DNA of 64,000 nucleotides from QZLE01 sp033852135 (GTDB lineage Bacteria > Pseudomonadota > Gammaproteobacteria > QZLD01): NCBI GenBank assembly GCA_033852135.1, contig JAWSVB010000016.1, positions 186,001-250,000 of the forward strand, given 5' to 3'. Of this stretch, positions 16,235-24,367 are shown one piece after another. The translations under genes were made by a program, and so were the position numbers. Position 1 is the first letter of the stretch, and every line of letters begins with the position of its first letter. The notes under the pieces were generated by a model. It worked only from the letters and a program-made list of their open reading frames with translations, was not told where the DNA came from and did not search any database.

Positions 16235-17422
16235 TTAACTACTTAATTCTAGCAATTGCTCATCGATTTCAGCGATGTTATCACCCTGAGATATATGCCT
16301 GGATAGTTTGCTGAAACCTTTTTTATCACCAATCATTACACAACCAACAACTTTGTCTTGGTCAAAAATAACTCTCTTATAGACATTGTCTGTAGTTAGT
16401 ATTTTTGATTCTAACTCATGCTCTGGATCATGATTACCAGCTGAGCCAAGCTCTATACCAACAACTTTTAATGTCATAGACATGGTTGAACCATGATATT
16501 CGACAGGTTTGCCAGCCATATTTTGCGCTGCTAACCGCCCTTGCTCCATTGATGTAATCCAACTGCCATATAGTTTGCCATCACGCTCAATTAGATCCCC
16601 AGCTGCATAGATGTCACTCACATTGGTTTGCATATTTTCATTAATAATCAAACCTAAGTTGGTATCTAACCCTGAGTTATTAGCTAAGGTAATATTTGGT
16701 CTAACTCCAGCTGAGACAAGGACAACTTCAGCAGAAAGAGTTTTGCCACTCTTTAATATGACAGTCTCTGCACAAGACTCACCAGCAATATCTGTAGCAC
16801 AATCACCAAGAATAAAGTTAAAGCCAACACCTTCTAAAGTTTTTTGCAAAAAGGCGCCACCAACTTTATCTAACTGCCTTGGCAAGAGGTGATCTGAAAG
16901 TTCGACAACTGTGACTTTTACACCTGCTTGGATCAATGCATAGCCAAGTTCAAGACCAAGTAAGCCACCACCAAGAATTACAGCAGATGATTTACCCTGT
17001 TTATAGCCAATGATTTCATCTGCATCATTTATGTTTCTTAGTGCAAACACTCCTGGTTTATTAACACCTGAAATACGCGGAATAAATGCATGGCTTCCTG
17101 CAGAGTAAAGAAGCTTATCGTAAGGAAACTCTTGACCGTTCTCTGTTACAACTATCTTCTTCTCGCTGTCGATAACTGAGATAGTTGTAGCTGTAACTAA
17201 GTTGATATCTTTATCTTGATACCAGCTCTCTTTTCTTACGACTAATGCTTCTTTGGCTATTTCTCCAGCAACATATTCGTTGAGTCGAATTCTTGAATAA
17301 AACGGTAGTGATTCATCTGTTACAATAGTGATTTTAGCTTCAGGATCTTCTTTCCTTAAGTTTTCAGCTGCTGTAGTGCCTGCTACTCCATTTCCGATTA
17401 TCAAATAATTCGATACTGCCAT
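16235..17422 (-). CDS. FAD/NAD(P)-dependent oxidoreductase, rubredoxin reductase-like
   Basis: 395 residues with an N-terminal FAD dinucleotide fold (YLIIGNGVAGTTAAENLR), a central NAD(P)H fold (AVILGGGLLGLELGYAL) and a C-terminal FAD motif (IYAAGDLIE). There is no redox-active disulfide CxxC or CxxxxC, which fits NADH:rubredoxin oxidoreductase or the flavin module of nitrite-reductase-like proteins. The adjacent rubredoxin and reverse rubrerythrin genes favour NADH-rubredoxin electron transfer for peroxide or O2 reduction. It is in the leftward cluster; SD AGGAGTG. Confidence 0.85.
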   Translation of the reverse strand: MAVSNYLIIGNGVAGTTAAENLRKEDPEAKITIVTDESLPFYSRIRLNEYVAGEIAKEALVVRKESWYQDKDINLVTATTISVIDSEKKIVVTENGQEFPYDKLLYSAGSHAFIPRISGVNKPGVFALRNINDADEIIGYKQGKSSAVILGGGLLGLELGYALIQAGVKVTVVELSDHLLPRQLDKVGGAFLQKTLEGVGFNFILGDCATDIAGESCAETVILKSGKTLSAEVVLVSAGVRPNITLANNSGLDTNLGLIINENMQTNVSDIYAAGDLIERDGKLYGSWITSMEQGRLAAQNMAGKPVEYHGSTMSMTLKVVGIELGSAGNHDPEHELESKILTTDNVYKRVIFDQDKVVGCVMIGDKKGFSKLSRHISQGDNIAEIDEQLLELSS

Positions 17423-17466
17423 TTATGTTGCCACTCCTGTTTAAAAAATATTCTATATTTATTAAA

Positions 17467-17790
17467 TTAAATACTTAGAACAAACTGTTCAAATTGAGCT
17501 TTAGACAATGCGCCCATTTTCACTTCAGCAACTTCGCCATTTTTGATAGCAACAATTGTTGGGATAGATCTAATTCTGAATTGAGCAGCAAGCTGTTGCT
17601 CTTTTTCTGTATCGCATTTTGCAAATAGGATCTTTGAATTATCTGCATTGATTTTATCTGCAATCTCTTCAAAAACTGGTGCAAAAGCTTTGCATGGACC
17701 ACACCATGTTGCCCAAAAATCAATAATTACTGTTTCATATTTCTTAATCGCATCTTCATAAGCTTCTGCGGTGATGTTTATAACTGCCAT
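17467..17790 (-). CDS. trxA: Thioredoxin
   Basis: 107 residues. The active site WCGPCK lies near residue 30 and the cis-Pro segment RSIPTIV near 75, in a canonical thioredoxin fold. Downstream of bcp in the same direction, it probably re-reduces that peroxiredoxin. SD AGGAGA precedes the ATG. Confidence 0.95.
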   Translation of the reverse strand: MAVINITAEAYEDAIKKYETVIIDFWATWCGPCKAFAPVFEEIADKINADNSKILFAKCDTEKEQQLAAQFRIRSIPTIVAIKNGEVAEVKMGALSKAQFEQFVLSI

Positions 17791-17807
17791 TATTCTTTCT
17801 CCTAAAT

Positions 17808-18278
17808 TTATTCAGCTAGTAGTTTGAGCTTTTTTAAAACTTTGGCAACAGTATCTTTCGGAGTTACCTTATACCAGGTCTCTATTATATTGCCATCCTC
17901 ATTAATCAAGAAGGCAGACCTTATAATTCCCATATACGCTCTGCCATACATTTTCTTCTCTCCCCATACATTAAATAATTCAGCAACTTTATGCCCTTCA
18001 TCACTTAACAAGGGGAATTTGATATCGAACTTTTCAGCAAATATCTTCTGTTTTTCTACAGAATCTGGGCTGATCCCAATTACGTCAACATTTAAATTGT
18101 TTAAGTTGGTTAACGAGTCATTGAGTAAGCATGTTTGCTTAGTACACCCTGGGGTATCTGCTTTGGGGTAAAAGTAAACCAGAACTCTCTTTCCTTTATA
18201 CTCAGAGATATCTATCAGCTTATTATCCTGATCATAAAGGGAAAAAACTGGTGCTTTATCATTTATATTCAAATTCAT
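17808..18278 (-). CDS. bcp: Thioredoxin-dependent peroxiredoxin Bcp
   Basis: 156 residues, AhpC/TSA fold. The peroxidatic Cys lies in YPKADTPGCTKQTC, with a second Cys five residues later as the candidate resolving Cys of atypical two-Cys Bcp enzymes. It reduces hydroperoxides with electrons from thioredoxin, encoded 17 nt downstream. Member of the peroxide-defence cluster. Confidence 0.95.
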   Translation of the reverse strand: MNLNINDKAPVFSLYDQDNKLIDISEYKGKRVLVYFYPKADTPGCTKQTCLLNDSLTNLNNLNVDVIGISPDSVEKQKIFAEKFDIKFPLLSDEGHKVAELFNVWGEKKMYGRAYMGIIRSAFLINEDGNIIETWYKVTPKDTVAKVLKKLKLLAE

Positions 18279-18384
18279 AATAAATCTTAAAGTGAAATTT
18301 ATTTAACAAACTGTTTCAGGAAACAATGGGCAAGAAACAACGGGCAGGGTTAAATTAACCCTGCCCATAATAACTATTACTAGT

Positions 18385-18933
18385 TTAGCTGAAGAATCTT
18401 TTTAATAGACCTTCAAAAGCCATTCCGTGTCTGGCTTCGTCTTTACACATTTCATGCACTGTATCATGAATTGCATCAAGGTTAAGCTGTTTAGCACGTG
18501 TAGCAAGATCTTTCTTGCCTTGGCATGCGCCATGCTCAGCGTCAACGCGTGCTTGTAGATTTGCTTTAGTGTCAGCAACAACAACTTCACCAAGAAGTTC
18601 AGCAAATTTAGCTGCATGTTCTGCTTCTTCAAAAGCGATTCTTTTGTATGCTTCTGCAACTTCAGGATAACCTTCACGATCAGCTTGACGGCTCATTGCT
18701 AGGTACATACCAACTTCAGTACACTCGCCTGCAAAGTTAGCTCTAAGGCCTTCTACGATCTCTGCGTCTACGCCTTCAGCAACACCAATTACGTGCTCAT
18801 CAGCCCATGACATTCCATCAGTAGCGACCTGCTCTTTGAACTTCTCAGCAGGAACTTTACATTGTGGACAAGATTCTGGTGGTGTATCACCTTCATGAAT
18901 ATATCCGCATACAGTACAAACCCATTTCTTCAT
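18385..18933 (-). CDS. Reverse rubrerythrin
   Basis: 182 residues. A rubredoxin-like domain at the N-terminus (CTVCGYIHEG, CPQCKVP) precedes a ferritin-like diiron domain (ECTEVGMYLAMS, EEAEHAAKFAELLG, DEARHGMAFEGLL). This order is the reverse of classical rubrerythrin and matches clostridial reverse rubrerythrin, the terminal component of an NADH peroxidase/oxidase. Rubredoxin and a rubredoxin-reductase-like flavoprotein in the same cluster supply the expected electron chain. Good SD (AGGAG). Confidence 0.93.
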   Translation of the reverse strand: MKKWVCTVCGYIHEGDTPPESCPQCKVPAEKFKEQVATDGMSWADEHVIGVAEGVDAEIVEGLRANFAGECTEVGMYLAMSRQADREGYPEVAEAYKRIAFEEAEHAAKFAELLGEVVVADTKANLQARVDAEHGACQGKKDLATRAKQLNLDAIHDTVHEMCKDEARHGMAFEGLLKRFFS

Positions 18934-19004
18934 TTAAAACTCCTAAATGATTAATTTAACTTAATAACCAGCTCTGTTTGAGTTGGTCTAACTTCAATCA
19001 GGTA

Positions 19005-20420
19005 TTAACCTGTAAACTCAATAGACTGACCTAGAGCAAGCTCTAAAACCGTCCTATTTATCTCTGCATAAGTTGGATGCGCATGAATGATTCTTACAAC
19101 ATCATTAATATCTGTACCCAACTGAATCATATTCGCCAACTCTTGGATGATTTCAGATACAACATATCCAATCATCTGAGCAGCAATTACTTTATTATCT
19201 TTAACCCAAATTTTTACAAAACCATCTGTGTGCTCTTCAATAGCAGCTCTTAAATTTGCTTCAAATGGTACTTTAAAGCTCTTAACGTCGGTTAAGTCAC
19301 TTGGAACAGTTCCTACTGCAACTATCTCCGGATAAGAGTAAACAACAGCAGGAATCACTTCATAATTGATCTCATCAAGCTCTTCACCCTTCTTCTTAGC
19401 TACTATGTTCTCTGCACATATAAGACCTTGCTGAACACCAACGTGAGCTAATATTGATTTGCCGGTTGCATCACCAACTGACCACACACTATCAACATTT
19501 GTCTGCATTTTGTCATTAACATCAATGCCACGCATAGTGTATTTAAGGCCAACCTTCTCATACCCTTTTTTATCGACAACAGCTTGGCGTCCAATTGCAA
19601 TCAGGTTTGCTGGAGAATCAACTTCTATAGTATTTCCAGTTTTTTGGCATTCACCCTTTAATAAACCATCTTGAATAGAGGTTACTTTGCAACCGGTAAT
19701 GATTCTTACTCCATTACTCTCTAGCTGCTTAGTGATCTCGGCAGATACATCTGGATCCATTAAGCAAAGAACTCTGTCTGCACACTCTACTACTGTTATC
19801 TCTGTACCAAGGTTTGAGAAGATAGTGGCAAACTCAAGGCCAATAACACCGCCACCAACAATAGTCAGTTTTTCTGGTAGTTCTTTAACTGAAATCAGTC
19901 GGTTACTATTCATTATTGACGGATCATTCTCATCAATAATGCCTGGAATCAATGGCGCTGAACCAGTAGCGATAACGATGTTATCGCCACTAATTTCAAT
20001 AGAGTTGCCTTTCAGGTCCATCTCACCATCGATATTTAACTTACCGTAATGGACCTTTACTTTATTTTTATCTACTAGCTCAGCATCACCTTGGTAGACA
20101 TCAATACCGTTATCTTTAAGAAGCTTGGTAATCATCTCTCTTTCACTGAGAATTACTTTATCTCTTCTTTCTGCAACTTTTCCAAAATCGATATCAACAT
20201 CACCAACGTTGATGCCATACTTTTTTGCATGAAGGGCATTTTTAGCTACTTTCGCAGACTGAATCATTGCTTTACTAGGGGTACACCCCCAGTTGATACA
20301 GATACCACCAATATAGTCTCTCTCAACAACAGCAACCTTTGATCCTAACTGAGTCAATCTAATAGCACAGTTATAACCAGCTGGACCAGACCCAATAACA
20401 ATAGCGTCGTAGTTAACCAT
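19005..20420 (-). CDS. Dihydrolipoyl dehydrogenase-like disulfide oxidoreductase
   Basis: 471 residues, normal for Lpd. FAD motif IGSGPAGYNCAIRL, redox disulfide GGICINWGC, NAD motif GGGVIGLEFATIFSNLG, second FAD motif VWSVGDATG, and C-terminal dimer/catalytic His-Glu segment HAHPTYAEINRT. It oxidises dihydrolipoyl groups or a related dithiol. No 2-oxo-acid dehydrogenase E1 or E2 gene is near; the position between ferritin and reverse rubrerythrin suggests a role in thiol redox balance or in serving distant complexes. SD AGGAGAAGG. Confidence 0.88.
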   Translation of the reverse strand: MVNYDAIVIGSGPAGYNCAIRLTQLGSKVAVVERDYIGGICINWGCTPSKAMIQSAKVAKNALHAKKYGINVGDVDIDFGKVAERRDKVILSEREMITKLLKDNGIDVYQGDAELVDKNKVKVHYGKLNIDGEMDLKGNSIEISGDNIVIATGSAPLIPGIIDENDPSIMNSNRLISVKELPEKLTIVGGGVIGLEFATIFSNLGTEITVVECADRVLCLMDPDVSAEITKQLESNGVRIITGCKVTSIQDGLLKGECQKTGNTIEVDSPANLIAIGRQAVVDKKGYEKVGLKYTMRGIDVNDKMQTNVDSVWSVGDATGKSILAHVGVQQGLICAENIVAKKKGEELDEINYEVIPAVVYSYPEIVAVGTVPSDLTDVKSFKVPFEANLRAAIEEHTDGFVKIWVKDNKVIAAQMIGYVVSEIIQELANMIQLGTDINDVVRIIHAHPTYAEINRTVLELALGQSIEFTG

Positions 20421-20471
20421 TACCCTTCTCCTATAATTTCAAAAACTAGTTTTAAAATCTATTTGAGCAAA

Positions 20472-20987
20472 TTAGCAAGCTGCTGCGGCACCATCTGCCC
20501 CAACAAAATTACCGATCTCTTGATCGATAAAATATAGAGACTCACCACCAGCTCCAATCAGTCTTAGCTTATCTAAAACCTTTGAAAATAGAGCTTCTTC
20601 TTCAACCTGCTCTGCTACAAACCATTGTAGATAATTAAATGATGCCCAATCTTTTTCGTCATAAGCGATACTAACAAGATCATTAATTGTTCCTGTTACA
20701 TACTTCTCGTGTTGAAATGCTTCTTCAAATACTTCTTGTATATTTGCGTATTCGCTTTGAGGTTTACCAATTTGACTAAGAACTGGCATCGCACCTTTTT
20801 CGCACATATAGTCGAACATTTTGTTCATGTGAGACATCTCTTCTGCAGCATGCTCTCTAAAGAATGTAGCGCAATTTTCAAGCCCTTGACTATCAGCCCA
20901 TGCACTCATTTGTAGGTAAATATTTGATGAGAAGAACTCGACTCCTAATTGGTCATTTAGCTTACTTACCATTTTTTCGCTTAACAT
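20472..20987 (-). CDS. Bacterial non-heme ferritin
   Basis: About 171 residues. Ferroxidase ligands are visible: GVEFFSSNIYLQMSAWA (Glu, Tyr), EHAAEEMSHMNKMFDYM (Glu, His) and EQVEEEALFSKVL. It stores iron and detoxifies Fe(II) plus peroxide. The ATG at 20987 is chosen because GGAG lies six bases upstream; an ATG at 20999 would add four residues. First gene of the leftward cluster, divergent from oxyR, so it likely responds to OxyR. Confidence 0.95.
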   Translation of the reverse strand: MLSEKMVSKLNDQLGVEFFSSNIYLQMSAWADSQGLENCATFFREHAAEEMSHMNKMFDYMCEKGAMPVLSQIGKPQSEYANIQEVFEEAFQHEKYVTGTINDLVSIAYDEKDWASFNYLQWFVAEQVEEEALFSKVLDKLRLIGAGGESLYFIDQEIGNFVGADGAAAAC

Positions 20988-21129
20988 TTTTTTCTCCATT
21001 CTGAATCTTTACTGATATTACTTTACTGAACTGTGGGGTTATATAAACGCATGAATTAAACTAATAGTCAAACTCTACCCTGCTCTTCCTCATGGCTTAA
21101 ATACTACTGCTGAAATAGAGTATTGTATA

Positions 21130-21166
21130 ATTGGAATTTTTTATCGACTTAATAGGTTTTATCTAT
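21130..21166. promoter_or_regulatory. OxyR-type operator
   Basis: ATAGGTTTTATCTAT at 21152-21166 matches the OxyR half-operator ATAGnTnnnAnCTAT at every fixed position. A weaker module (ATTG...TTAT) at 21130-21144 is spaced exactly seven bases upstream, as in the tandem OxyR site. It sits about 90 nt before the oxyR start codon and about 145 nt from the ferritin start, in the shared divergent promoter. Confidence 0.75.
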
Positions 21167-21256
21167 GGTAAAATTAAGTTTTTAAAAATCAGCCTATTGC
21201 TGACTATAGAATTACTTGCTGTTTATGATCTAAATATTAGTTTTGTTGGAGAAATA

Positions 21257-22168
21257 ATGAACCTTAAAGACTTACGCTATTTGGTAGCAGTTTCTGAATA
21301 TCAACATTTTGGAAAAGCAGCTGAGTTTTGCTATGTAAGCCAGCCAACTTTAAGCGCCCAAATAAAGAAACTTGAAGATTCTTTAGGCGTAAAGCTTATT
21401 GAAAGAACTAACAAGAATGTATTTATAACTCCACTGGGAAAAGAGATTGTAGAAAAAGCCAAACAATTACTTAACCAAGCGGATGAACTAACAGCTTATG
21501 CAAAGGCATCAAGGGATCCTCTTGCTGGTTCACTCAGAATTGGAACAATCCCGACAATAGCACCATATTTATTACCGGTTATTATTCCTGAAATCAAAAA
21601 GTGTATGCCTGATTTGAAGCCATTACTTTTTGAAGATCAAACTCATCGGATCGTTAAAAAAATGAATGACGGTGAGCTAGACATGCTTATTCTTGCTGTT
21701 CCTGTTGAAACTGGAAAACTAGAGGTGGAAAACCTATTTCACGAACCGTTTTATTTAGCTGCACCAGCTGACCATGATCTAGCAAATAAAGATAATGTTT
21801 CTCTTAATGACATCCATAACGAAACTATATTGTTACTGGAAGAGGGACACTGCCTAAGAGATCATGCTTTAGAGTTCTGCAACATCAGCCAAAGCGATGA
21901 TGAATTAGCCTTTAGAGCCACCAGTCTTGAAACTCTGCGCCAAATGGTTGCATCAAAAGCTGGGATTACACTTCTACCGGCTCTTTCAGTCACCAACAAA
22001 GCCGTTTCATTTAACTCCGAATTAATCAGCTATAAAGAGTTTAATGACAGTAAAATAGGTCGAGATATTGCTGTTATTTATCGAAAAAACACGGTTAGAG
22101 TTGATGCAATCCAAAAGTTGACCGAAATTATTAAGTCGTGTGTACCTGAAGAGTGGTTAATACAATGA
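21257..22168 (+). CDS. oxyR: LysR-type peroxide regulator OxyR
   Basis: 303 residues. An N-terminal winged helix (MNLKDLRYLVAVSEYQHFGKA, VSQPTLSAQIKKLEDSLG) is followed by a LysR effector domain. The two redox cysteines of OxyR are present in LLLEEGHCLRDHALEFC, which strongly resembles the E. coli sequence. Peroxide forms the disulfide and activates antioxidant genes. The ATG at 21257 fits the family N-terminus and has TTGGAG upstream; the reading frame is open 42 codons further 5', but that part contains the operator. Divergent from the ferritin-rubrerythrin cluster. Confidence 0.95.
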   Translation: MNLKDLRYLVAVSEYQHFGKAAEFCYVSQPTLSAQIKKLEDSLGVKLIERTNKNVFITPLGKEIVEKAKQLLNQADELTAYAKASRDPLAGSLRIGTIPTIAPYLLPVIIPEIKKCMPDLKPLLFEDQTHRIVKKMNDGELDMLILAVPVETGKLEVENLFHEPFYLAAPADHDLANKDNVSLNDIHNETILLLEEGHCLRDHALEFCNISQSDDELAFRATSLETLRQMVASKAGITLLPALSVTNKAVSFNSELISYKEFNDSKIGRDIAVIYRKNTVRVDAIQKLTEIIKSCVPEEWLIQ

Positions 22169-22177
22169 ACTTAATTT

Positions 22178-23539
22178 TTAGTAGCTAAACCTAACTCTGC
22201 AATAAACATTATCATTTTTATCAAACTGCCCCCAAAAGGTATAATCTTTGTTGCCACTAAAGATATTTGCGCCCACATCAACACTCCAACTATCATCAAT
22301 ACGATATGATAAAGATGGTCTTAGATAATTATCATTATCAGTTGGGGAGTAGAATACAAATAGTGACAAATTGACCGTATCGCGTTGTAACCGATAGTTA
22401 AGCCTTGTTGTTATCAAATGGCGACTCTGATCCTGTTCATACTGTGGGAACATTGAATTATTGAGTAGTTGATCATGGTTTTGTATATGCTCAATATAAT
22501 ACTGTAGCCCCATACTCAGTTTTGCTATCAACTCCCATTCATACCCTATTAAAAAACGGATCTGGTCATTAGGTATACGAAGGTTGGTTCCATCTTTATC
22601 TTGAGGTGACTGATAGTAGCTTATTTCAGCATTAGCGATTCCACCAAGAATAGATGAACGAATACTTGCACCATAACTATTTAGTCTTGCGAACGTTGGA
22701 TTTCCATTTGCATCCATTGCTGTTGGCTGCCCCCAAAACCCTCTATAGCCATATAAAGCCCACTCGATCCCGTTGAAAGTGTCATATATTCGCAAAGCCA
22801 ACTCACTATTTGATAGTTTCTCACTGGGATTCTGTGGCGCTATTTGCGGTGGAGCTGCAACAATTTGTCCTGCTACTGGAGAGAAAAATGAAAACCGCTC
22901 TCCAGTTAAATACACATCTGATTCAAATTCAGGCATCCAGACTAAATCAACGCTTACTGACTTTGTAAAATATCCAAGCTTAATAGCATCAGATGGGGCC
23001 TTTAGATACTCCAAATCTCTACCAGCAAAGAATGATTGATAGTCTTTAGGGAACATGTCATTAAGGAATAATAGATCTCCAGTGCCCCAGGTTAGAACTT
23101 GCCTTCCAGCTGTTATATCTAGATCTCCAGTTGAATATTTAGCAGTTGCCTCACGAATATTGATAGCATATTCATCAACTGCGCCATCAGCATGAGCATC
23201 ACCTTTTAATTTAAGATCTATATCATTCCATATATGGGTTAGCTCTATTCTTGCAGTTAATTCAGCAAGGGAAAGATCACTGTTTGTTTTAGCTACATTG
23301 TTATCGGTAAATGTTCCAACACCCATCTCAAAGAATCCATGTAGCTCTATACCTTGCTCCTCTTCATCTTCCCAGTCGTCATCCCAATCATCGGCAAATG
23401 ATGGCGTTGAGAAAAAAAAGATAAGCAATAAGGATAGTCCAATACCTTTTTCTAATCTTCGAAGCGCCCTTCGGCTACGCTCAGGGTGCTTTACAATTTT
23501 CACCGTTCCCTGAGCGTAGCCGAAGGGTGTAAAAGTCAT
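22178..23539 (-). CDS. Outer-membrane beta-barrel protein (DUF1302-like)
   Basis: About 453 residues. A hydrophobic signal segment (GLSLLLIFFFSTPSFA) is followed by an acidic DDWDDDWEDEEE stretch and an amphipathic barrel ending in Phe-Ser-Tyr, typical of outer-membrane proteins. Features such as GRQVLTWGTGDLLFLNDMF are known from porin-like DUF1302 proteins that accompany RND/MMPL exporters and LolA-like partners, as here. The N-terminus is odd: an intergenic-type inverted repeat lies inside the open frame and would be translated ahead of the signal peptide. The ATG at 23539 is the first one clear of the upstream gene. The true start may be a non-ATG codon closer to the signal peptide. Confidence 0.75.
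   Translation of the reverse strand: MTFTPFGYAQGTVKIVKHPERSRRALRRLEKGIGLSLLLIFFFSTPSFADDWDDDWEDEEEQGIELHGFFEMGVGTFTDNNVAKTNSDLSLAELTARIELTHIWNDIDLKLKGDAHADGAVDEYAINIREATAKYSTGDLDITAGRQVLTWGTGDLLFLNDMFPKDYQSFFAGRDLEYLKAPSDAIKLGYFTKSVSVDLVWMPEFESDVYLTGERFSFFSPVAGQIVAAPPQIAPQNPSEKLSNSELALRIYDTFNGIEWALYGYRGFWGQPTAMDANGNPTFARLNSYGASIRSSILGGIANAEISYYQSPQDKDGTNLRIPNDQIRFLIGYEWELIAKLSMGLQYYIEHIQNHDQLLNNSMFPQYEQDQSRHLITTRLNYRLQRDTVNLSLFVFYSPTDNDNYLRPSLSYRIDDSWSVDVGANIFSGNKDYTFWGQFDKNDNVYCRVRFSY
23467..23527. repeat. 20-bp perfect inverted repeat (CCTGAGCGTAGCCGAAGG family)
   Basis: CCCTTCGGCTACGCTCAGGG at 23467-23486 pairs perfectly with its complement at 23508-23527 around a 21-base loop. A related element lies at 48038-48135. 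It overlaps the predicted N-terminus of the barrel gene. Confidence 0.9.
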
Positions 23540-23577
23540 AGAGAACAATCCATTACATAAATTCAAACCTTTGACTC

Positions 23578-24366
23578 CTACTTCCCAAACCACTTACGAG
23601 GTGGTTTGCGCAATGATCTCTCGGTGAATATATCCGCTGGAATACCAACATTATATTTAACGCCTTTGAATTCCATCAATGTGTATCCACCAGTTTGGAT
23701 ATCGGTAATCTTAGATCTAACTACGGTATGGAAACCTTGAACATTTTCTATCTTCACAGTTTCTACTGTGCGATAGAGCTTGCCAGCCTTGTTTAAGTAT
23801 TCAATTTTACTTGGAAGAAATGAGATTTTATCAATCCAAAGTTTATAGGATGAAAACTCTACGTCTTCTGGCTGCTTTGGAGTATTTTCAACAATGTATT
23901 CTTTTTCGGTTGTTTCCAGCAGTTTATGATTATCTTCGTCTATTCCGCGACCTGAAACATCTTCATAAAAGAAATGTGATCCTACAAAACTTGTACGCTT
24001 ATCACCTGCTGCAATACGCTTAACCAGATCAATACTTGGCAGATAAAGCCACCTGTCGTCATCCTTGCCAATATGTTTAGACACCATAAATACTGTATCG
24101 CGCACATCTGCCGGCTTGGTAAATTTGATCAGAAAGTTCTGGGCTCCGCCTTCTGCAACATCTTTTCGAATCATACTGAATTGTCGACGTTGCTTGTTTC
24201 CATTCTTATCAACAATAGTCATCCTCACCTTTGCCTGACCATCATCACCTGCATAATAAGATGCCAGATTAGCGAAGCGCACTATTAAATTTACATCAGT
24301 AAAGTCCTCTGCTGAGGCTAAACCATTTGCCAGCAATAATATCCCCGCAATTAATATCTTTTTCAT
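23578..24366 (-). CDS. LolA-like outer-membrane lipoprotein-sorting protein
   Basis: 262 residues with an N-terminal signal peptide (KKILIAGILLLANGLASA) and a LolA/LppX-like fold: repeated beta strands, the segment DDRWLYLPSIDLVKRIAAGDKRTSFVGSHFFYEDV, and a C-terminal ILTERSLR-like end (IFTERSLRKPP). Periplasmic proteins of this family carry lipids or substrates delivered by RND/MMPL pumps. The ATG at 24366 has AGGGAGG upstream and begins one base after the pump stop codon, so the two are coupled. Three-gene unit pump-carrier-barrel. Confidence 0.88.
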   Translation of the reverse strand: MKKILIAGILLLANGLASAEDFTDVNLIVRFANLASYYAGDDGQAKVRMTIVDKNGNKQRRQFSMIRKDVAEGGAQNFLIKFTKPADVRDTVFMVSKHIGKDDDRWLYLPSIDLVKRIAAGDKRTSFVGSHFFYEDVSGRGIDEDNHKLLETTEKEYIVENTPKQPEDVEFSSYKLWIDKISFLPSKIEYLNKAGKLYRTVETVKIENVQGFHTVVRSKITDIQTGGYTLMEFKGVKYNVGIPADIFTERSLRKPPRKWFGK

Positions 24367-24367
24367 A

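Noticed and set aside
21131..21256. Longer oxyR reading frame with 42 extra N-terminal residues
   Set aside because: It lacks similarity to LysR proteins, overlaps the OxyR operator, and the ATG at 21257 has a good SD and the family-typical start.
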